Shown piece after piece: positions 59,126 to 64,000 of a stretch of 64,000 nucleotides of DNA (positions are counted from its first letter, which is position 1; each line of letters starts with the position of its first letter). The translations under genes and the position numbers were made by a program. A model generated the notes under the pieces. The model was not told the origin of the DNA. It made no database searches and saw only the letters and a program-made list of their open reading frames with translations. Origin of the DNA: JAHTBL01 sp038532735 (GTDB lineage Bacteria > Pseudomonadota > Alphaproteobacteria > Rhodobacterales > Rhodobacteraceae); NCBI GenBank assembly GCA_038532735.1, contig JBCBAC010000001.1:372001-436000 (forward strand), in the 5' to 3' direction.

Positions 59126-60058
59126 TTAAGCGACCTCTTCGCGGCCCACGCCGACGCGGCTGCGATACGGGCCAAAAAGGCAAGCCAGCGCGAGGATCAC
59201 GCCCGAGACGGCGGCGATCATTCCGGCCGCACTCACCGCGTTCTGCGCGCCAAACCAAAGCGGGCCGTAGCCAGCGAAGACGTAGCCGAGGATGGCAGAG
59301 AGCGTGGCGAACAGGATGCTCCACGCGACTTGGGCCTCCAGCCGGTTTGTCATCAAGCGCGCCGCTGCGGGCGGGCAGATGAACATCGCGATCACGATGA
59401 TCGAGCCGACGGCGTCAAAGGCGGCCACAGCGGCGACGGCAGCGGTGACGACCAGACCGAAGCCAATCGCGCCCACCGGCAGGCCGAGCGATTGCGCGAA
59501 ACTCTCGTCGAAGGTCGAGATTTTGAGCGGTCGCCAGAAGATCACGGTGAGCACGATGACCAACAGGCACACGACCGCGATGCGCAGCAATTCGTCTGGC
59601 AGCGCGGCCAAGGCGACCGGGTCCCAGAGTGAGGCCCAGCCGTCAGCCTTGAACCAGATCAGGCTTTCGAGATTGCCCATCAAGGCGTGTTCGACGTCGA
59701 GATGGACGTTTGAGGTATCGGATTGCTCTAGCAGCAGCACGCCGCCAGCGAAAAGCGATGTAAAGGCGACGCCCATTGCGGCGCCCGGTTCGATCTTGCC
59801 GAGCCGTTTGATCGCCTCGATCAGGATCACGGCGACGATCGCGGCGCCGGCTGCGCCCAGCAGCATCGGGATGGCCGCAACGCTGCCGGTGACAAGAAAC
59901 GCCACGACGATGCCCGGCAGAACCACATGGCTGATTGCGTCCCCGATCAACGCCTGTTTGCGCAGCACGAGAAAATTGCCCGGCAGCGCGCAGGCGATGG
60001 AGGCGAGGATGCCGATCAGGATCGGCGTGAGGGAGAATTGCACGAATTCCGCGCCCAT
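59126..60058 (-). CDS. Metal (Mn/Zn/Fe) ABC transporter, permease (TroD/SitD type)
   Basis: 310 aa ABC-3 family permease with 8-9 membrane helices. Landmarks: LVLRKQALIGDAISHVVLPGIV, FDESFAQSLGLPVGAIGF and DAVGSIIVIAMFICPPAAARLMT. Second membrane subunit of a four-gene importer; starts 1 nt after the upstream permease's stop. Confidence 0.9.
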   Translation of the reverse strand: MGAEFVQFSLTPILIGILASIACALPGNFLVLRKQALIGDAISHVVLPGIVVAFLVTGSVAAIPMLLGAAGAAIVAVILIEAIKRLGKIEPGAAMGVAFTSLFAGGVLLLEQSDTSNVHLDVEHALMGNLESLIWFKADGWASLWDPVALAALPDELLRIAVVCLLVIVLTVIFWRPLKISTFDESFAQSLGLPVGAIGFGLVVTAAVAAVAAFDAVGSIIVIAMFICPPAAARLMTNRLEAQVAWSILFATLSAILGYVFAGYGPLWFGAQNAVSAAGMIAAVSGVILALACLFGPYRSRVGVGREEVA

Positions 60059-61273
60059 CTAGGTGCCCTCCACCGCGGTTGGTTTGCCGATCACCTTGTC
60101 GAATTGCGCGATCTCGTCGGGGGTGAAGACATCCTCAATCGGGGTCAGCCCGTCATAGCGGCCCGTGAGGCTCACATCGTGATGCACTTCGCGCGCGACG
60201 TCCCATCGGCGTTCGTCCCGCGCGACCTTGGCGGCCATGGCGCGGCCTGCATCGGTGGCGACGCCGTCGGGCCGGATGAGACCGTCGCGGCCCAGAACCT
60301 TGAGGGTCAGCTTGTCGTGGATCGGTTCTTGTCGCGCCAGCGCCAGAAGCCCTTGCCTAAGATGCACCCGTGCCTGAAAGCGCTGCCTGCGGATCACTGC
60401 GGCTGCGACGCCGCGCGCCGGTGCGAAGAAGAGCGAAAACGTGAAGAGCGAGGCGCTCACCAGAACGATAATCGGCCCTGTTGGCAGCGCGGGGGCGGAG
60501 GCCGAGATGGCCGCACCCACATACCCCGATGCCGCGCCCAAGATGCCTGCGGACCACACGACGGTGTCGCTTTTTTCGGTCCAGAACCGTGCGGTGACGG
60601 CCGGGATGATCAGCATTGCGACGATCAGGATCAGGCCGACCAATTTCAACCCAATCACGGTGACGGCCATGACGAGGCCCATCATGGCCAAGTCAATCTT
60701 GCGCACGTCATAGCCGGAGGCGGCGGCGTATTCGGGATCGAACGCGACCAGCGTCATCGGGCGGCGCAGCAGGAAGGTTGCGGCGACGGCGAGCGTTCCG
60801 CCAATTGCGATGACGACAGCATCTTGAAAGAGCATGCCTGCGGTTGAGCCCAGCAGGAACCCCTCCAACCCCGCTTGGCGGCCTTGGCTCATGGTTTGGA
60901 TTATGGTCAGCAGCACGATGCCGATCCCGAAGAACACGGATAGGACAGCGCCAATCGCCGCGTCCTCTGACAGGCGTGTTTTACGGGACATCCATTCGAC
61001 AAGGATCAACCCGATTCCGGCGGTGACGGCTGAGCCTGCCAACAAGCCCACAAGGCTGCGCCCGTCTAGGCCGAGTGCGACCATGATGATAAAGGCTAGC
61101 CCAACGCCCGGTAGCGTGGCATGCGCCACTGCGTCCGAGACAAGCGCGCGTTTTCTTAGAAAGAGGAATGTGCCGGAGGCGCCGGCGGCAAAGCCCAGCA
61201 AGGCCGCCCCGATCCCCACCAAAGCCGCGTTATAGCCTGCGCCCAGAAAGAGCGCTTGGACAAAGGCGTCCAT
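60059..61273 (-). CDS. Metal ABC transporter, permease with C-terminal regulator-like domain (TroC/SitC/MntC type)
   Basis: 404 aa. Residues 1-290 are an ABC-3 permease (FLFLRKRALVSDAVAHATLPGVG, EYAAASGYDVRKIDL, GLILIVAMLIIPAVTARF). The last about 110 residues (RQRFQARVHLRQGLLALARQEP, LTLKVLGRDGLIRPDG, GLTPIEDVFTPDEIAQFD) form a winged-helix-like cytosolic domain similar to that fused to some MntC/TroC permeases and to DtxR/MntR regulators. It may sense metal or contact the ATPase. Overlaps the ATPase stop by 1 nt. Confidence 0.88.
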   Translation of the reverse strand: MDAFVQALFLGAGYNAALVGIGAALLGFAAGASGTFLFLRKRALVSDAVAHATLPGVGLAFIIMVALGLDGRSLVGLLAGSAVTAGIGLILVEWMSRKTRLSEDAAIGAVLSVFFGIGIVLLTIIQTMSQGRQAGLEGFLLGSTAGMLFQDAVVIAIGGTLAVAATFLLRRPMTLVAFDPEYAAASGYDVRKIDLAMMGLVMAVTVIGLKLVGLILIVAMLIIPAVTARFWTEKSDTVVWSAGILGAASGYVGAAISASAPALPTGPIIVLVSASLFTFSLFFAPARGVAAAVIRRQRFQARVHLRQGLLALARQEPIHDKLTLKVLGRDGLIRPDGVATDAGRAMAAKVARDERRWDVAREVHHDVSLTGRYDGLTPIEDVFTPDEIAQFDKVIGKPTAVEGT

Positions 61274-62094
61274 CAGGCTCCGGCGGCCAGATCAAGCTGG
61301 TCGATATGGGAGGTCGCAAGCCGCCCGCCATAGGTGGCGTGCAGGTTTTCCGGCGTGAAGGTCTGCGCGACGGGGCCTTCGGCGATCCGGCGCACGTTGA
61401 TCAGGAACACATTGTCGAAATAGGTGCTGACAGTGGCCAGATCGTGATGCACGCAGACAACCGCCTTGCCTTCCGACTTGAGCGCTTGGAGCACGTCGAT
61501 GATGGCACGCTCCGTTGCGGCATCGACACCGGCGAAAGGCTCATCCAGCAGGTAAAGATCAGCGTCCTGCGCAAGGGCGCGGGCGAGGAAAACGCGTTGT
61601 TGCTGACCGCCGGAGAGCTGCCCGATCTGACGCTCTGCGAAGTCGGCCATGCCGACACGGCCGAGACACTCGCGTGCCTTTGCTTTGTGCGTGCCGGTCA
61701 GGCGGCTCAGCAAGCCTGTTTGGCGGTAAAGCCCCATCAGCACGACGTCGATCACGGTTGTCGGGAAGTCCCAATCCACGCTTGCGCGTTGAGGAACATA
61801 GGCGATCCGGTCCCGTGCGGCGGCCAAAGGTGCGCCGTAGACGCTGACCTCCCCCGACAAGCGCGGGATGACGCCAAGCGCGGCTTTCAGAAGCGTCGAC
61901 TTACCCGCACCGTTCGGTCCGATGATTGCGGTCATCATGCCCGCTTCAAACGTCGCATCGACCGAGAAGACGGCAGGTTTCTCGCCATAAGACACGGTCA
62001 TACCGCGCACCGCCAAGGGCGCATCACCGACTGCGATATCAGAGATCACGCGGCCTTCGTCAGCGGCGAGGGTGAGGAGGGTTTCCGGGTTCAT
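61273..62094 (-). CDS. Metal (Mn/Zn/Fe) ABC transporter, ATP-binding protein
   Basis: 273 aa. Walker A GPNGAGKST, Q-loop VPQRASVDWDFP (a string characteristic of Mn/Zn importers), signature LSGGQQQR, Walker B LYLLDEPFAGVD, switch His in VCVHHD. An N-terminal extension of about 25 residues precedes the ABC domain. 1-nt overlaps join it to the binding protein upstream and the permease downstream. Confidence 0.93.
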   Translation of the reverse strand: MNPETLLTLAADEGRVISDIAVGDAPLAVRGMTVSYGEKPAVFSVDATFEAGMMTAIIGPNGAGKSTLLKAALGVIPRLSGEVSVYGAPLAAARDRIAYVPQRASVDWDFPTTVIDVVLMGLYRQTGLLSRLTGTHKAKARECLGRVGMADFAERQIGQLSGGQQQRVFLARALAQDADLYLLDEPFAGVDAATERAIIDVLQALKSEGKAVVCVHHDLATVSTYFDNVFLINVRRIAEGPVAQTFTPENLHATYGGRLATSHIDQLDLAAGA

Positions 62095-63047
62095 CAGTTC
62101 AACATCTCCGACATGCCGCGCTCTGGCGCTTCACCGCCCAGCGCGCGTGAAATCACGGTCACGTTGTGATCAATCATGCCTTGGTAAGTGCCTTCATAGG
62201 TGCCAGCTTCGCCCATCGCGTCAGAGAATAACTCTCCGCCGATCTCGACCGTGTGACCTGCGGCGGCGGCCCCTTCGATCAAAGCGCGTATGTTGCGGTC
62301 GGAGACGGAGCTTTCGACAAAGACCGCACGGATGTCACGCTCTACAAGCATGTCGACCAGCTCGGAGATACGCTGCAAACCCGCTTCCGATTCCGTGGAG
62401 ATGCCTTGTATACCCATCACTTCGAACCCGTAAGCCGAGCCGAAATAGTTAAACGCGTCATGGGCGGTCAGCAGCACGCGGCTTTCCGGCGGGACAGAGC
62501 CCAGCACGTTGCTGGCATAGCCTGCCAGCGCTTGCAGGTCCTGCAGATGGGCGTCGGCATTGGCGCGGAAGTCCTCCTCGTGATCGGGGGCCTGCACGAT
62601 GAGCGCATCGCGCACATTGGCGACAACCAGCGCCCAGAGATTGGGGTTCATCCAGACATGGGGGTCGAACTTGTCGTCATAATCATCATGCCCGATCAGC
62701 AGGTTGCGGGGCAGGGTCTCTGCCACGGCGACAACGGATGTTTCCCCGGCCAGTTCGGCCATGAACTCTTCCATCTGCGCTTCCAGATAGAGGCCGTGCC
62801 ACAGCACCAGATCGGCATTGGCCATCGCCACGATATCGCTGCGGGTCTGGCGATAGGCGTGCGGGTCCACACCGGGGCCCATCAGCGTGCGCACCTCGAC
62901 CAGATCACCGCCAACCTCGGCAACGGCATCGCCAATCATTCCGGTGGTCGTCACGACATTGAGCTTGTCGTGGGCGGCCGCAATGCCTGCGCTCATGGCA
63001 AGGCCAGCGGCAAAAATCGTCGCAAAGAAGTGGCGTTTACTCAGCAT
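62094..63047 (-). CDS. Metal ABC transporter, periplasmic binding protein (TroA/ZnuA/MntA family)
   Basis: 317 aa with signal peptide (AGIAAAHDKLN). Cluster A-I metal-binding protein; predicted ligands His63 (DPHAY), His130 (DPHVWM), His196 (TAHDAFNYF) and Asp276 (GELFSDAMG). His at the third site and Asp at the fourth match TroA (Zn/Mn), while pure Mn proteins such as PsaA have Glu at the third. There is no long His-rich loop as in ZnuA. First gene of the operon, downstream of two Fur-family-like boxes; manganese or zinc import is likely. Confidence 0.9.
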   Translation of the reverse strand: MLSKRHFFATIFAAGLAMSAGIAAAHDKLNVVTTTGMIGDAVAEVGGDLVEVRTLMGPGVDPHAYRQTRSDIVAMANADLVLWHGLYLEAQMEEFMAELAGETSVVAVAETLPRNLLIGHDDYDDKFDPHVWMNPNLWALVVANVRDALIVQAPDHEEDFRANADAHLQDLQALAGYASNVLGSVPPESRVLLTAHDAFNYFGSAYGFEVMGIQGISTESEAGLQRISELVDMLVERDIRAVFVESSVSDRNIRALIEGAAAAGHTVEIGGELFSDAMGEAGTYEGTYQGMIDHNVTVISRALGGEAPERGMSEMLN

Positions 63048-63108
63048 CGGGTTGGCATCCTTTCGCGGAATTCAAACACAAAAAGAGAGTTAGAACGCTT
63101 TCTTGATA

Positions 63109-63153
63109 TTGCAAACCATTCGCAAAGTCAATGCAGTTGCGACTTATTCGCAA
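63109..63153. promoter_or_regulatory. Two tandem Fur/Mur/Zur-type operators before the metal transporter
   Basis: TTGCAAACCATTCGCAA (63109-63125) and TTGCGACTTATTCGCAA (63137-63153): similar 17-bp boxes, centres 28 bp apart, 62-106 bp upstream of the binding-protein start. Alphaproteobacterial Mur/Fur boxes have the TGCnAAT-n-ATTnGCA look, so a metal-dependent repressor of that family should control the operon. Confidence 0.7.
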
Positions 63154-63167
63154 TTTAGATCAGGCAC

Positions 63168-64000
63168 TCAATCTAGGGCTTTTGCGGGTTCATCACCCAA
63201 CATACGGACTTCGCGCTGCGGGAACGGGATGGAAATATTTTCAGCCTGGAACGCATCCCAAAGCGCCAGATAGACCGCGCCGCGCACATTCGTCAGACCG
63301 CCCGTCGGGTCTTTGATCCAGAACCGCAGGATATAATCGACCGAACTGTCGCCAAAGCCCACGATATGACAAACGGGCTTGCGGTAGTCGCTGAGCACCC
63401 GCCCGACAGACATTGCCGCCTCAATCGCAATGGCGCGCACCTTGTGGGGATCATCGCCATAAGCCGTGCCGAAATAGATATCGAGGCGGACGAATTCGTT
63501 GGAGTGAGACCAGTTGACCACCTGTCCTGTGATCAGATCCTCGTTCGGGATCAGGTATTCCTTGCCGTCTCGCGTGACGACCGACACGTAACGCGCGCCG
63601 AGAGAGTTGATCCAGCCGAACGTGTCGCCAAGGCTGATTACGTCGCCCGGTTTGATCGACTTGTCGAGCAGGATGATCACGCCCGACACAAGGTTCGAGA
63701 CGACCTTTTGCAGACCGAAACCAAGGCCCACACCGATGGCACCGGACAGAACCGCAAGCCCGGTCAGATCAAACCCGACCGCCCGCATCCCGATGAAGAA
63801 GGCTGCGCCATAAAGCACAACCTGCAGTGCCTTGACGACAAGCACCCGCATGGACGGGGAGATCTCCTCGTTCGCGCGAATACGCTCGGACGTGGTGGTC
63901 GAAATGAACCGCGCGCCAAAAAAGAGAATGCCCAGCATCACCACGGCGTTGATAATCAACAGCAGAGAGATGCGCGTTTCCCCAAATTCGATGGCGGCGC
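63168..64000 (-). CDS. Small-conductance mechanosensitive channel, MscS family (5' end outside window)
   Basis: The frame is open to the right edge: upstream of the in-frame TTG at 63959 sense codons continue (AAIEFGETRISLLL). Visible 277 residues include the pore-lining helix (LSGAIGVGLGFGLQKVVSNLVSGVIILLDKSIKPGD, with landmarks AIGVGLGFGLQ and VSGVIILLDKSI) and the beta domain (GWINSLGARYVSVVTRDGKEYLIPNE). Longer multi-helix MscS-like (MscK/YbdG type) proteins are possible because the N terminus is missing. It gates under membrane tension. Confidence 0.9.
   Translation of the reverse strand, partial: AAIEFGETRISLLLIINAVVMLGILFFGARFISTTTSERIRANEEISPSMRVLVVKALQVVLYGAAFFIGMRAVGFDLTGLAVLSGAIGVGLGFGLQKVVSNLVSGVIILLDKSIKPGDVISLGDTFGWINSLGARYVSVVTRDGKEYLIPNEDLITGQVVNWSHSNEFVRLDIYFGTAYGDDPHKVRAIAIEAAMSVGRVLSDYRKPVCHIVGFGDSSVDYILRFWIKDPTGGLTNVRGAVYLALWDAFQAENISIPFPQREVRMLGDEPAKALD

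Noticed and set aside
1..64000. CRISPR arrays, prophage, insertion sequences, restriction or toxin-antitoxin islands, tRNA or rRNA genes
   Set aside because: No regular spacer-repeat pattern, integrase or transposase, phage structural gene, tRNA-like sequence or compositional island was found; the content is housekeeping and metabolic.

Overview
The window looks like chromosomal DNA of an alphaproteobacterium of the Rhodobacteraceae (Roseobacter-group type). The evidence is the protein repertoire (Hint-domain secreted proteins, IalB-family protein, Rhizobium etli-type asparaginase, serC leader RNA, Fur/Mur-type metal operators) and the gene orders rsfS-rlmH-gpmI-envC-ctpA-rppH and serB/serC-serA. 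Coding density is very high, GC is high, and many genes overlap by 1-28 nt. I see no prophage, insertion sequence, CRISPR array, rRNA or tRNA.

Layout. 1-3.7 kb: choline-type regulator BetI (cut by the left edge), divergent from a quaternary-amine ABC transporter. 3.7-9.2 kb: tRNA hydroxylase TrhO, NAD salvage (pncA-pncB), and a minus-strand operon arfB - phospho-lyase - small-molecule kinase. 9.26-9.44 kb: a structured leader or small RNA with a mini-ORF, ending in a terminator just upstream of arfB. 9.5-14.3 kb: YhhQ queuosine-precursor transporter, phytase-like esterase, MepA, MFS transporter, thioesterase, YggT. 14.3-19.3 kb: recQ, yaaA, hybrid histidine kinase. 19.4-26.8 kb: bacterial alpha-2-macroglobulin with an intact thioester, coupled to penicillin-binding protein 1C. 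27-35 kb: thiolase, threonine dehydrogenase lacking the structural-zinc cysteines, a phosphatase, serine biosynthesis (serA, serC, serB) and a zinc-type asparaginase. 35-38 kb: IalB, rlmN, a 60-aa protein, an 87-aa exported protein with three LGxxSPAEIA motifs, and the only gene-poor stretch (37.52-38.04 kb), which carries degenerate palindromic repeats.

38-49.8 kb: methyltransferase, LOG-family protein, dapD and dapE separated by two Hint-domain proteins, acetyltransferase, DUF2064, RNase R, and a MltB-type transglycosylase. 49.7-56 kb: a methyltransferase, then (minus) rppH, ctpA, envC, gpmI, rlmH, rsfS, a conserved ribosome / cell-envelope / RNA-decay operon. 56-64 kb: FAD oxidoreductase plus orphan FbpB-type permease, a four-gene Mn/Zn ABC transporter under two Fur-family-like operators, and an MscS channel cut by the right edge.

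The most unusual items are RNA-level: the structured RNA before arfB, a hairpin placed between the Shine-Dalgarno and start codon of rppH, and an 18-codon leader ORF overlapping the start of rsfS. On the protein side, the kinase/phospho-lyase pair, the SPAEIA-repeat exported protein and the zinc-less Tdh deserve attention. All function calls are from reading the sequence; no search was run.
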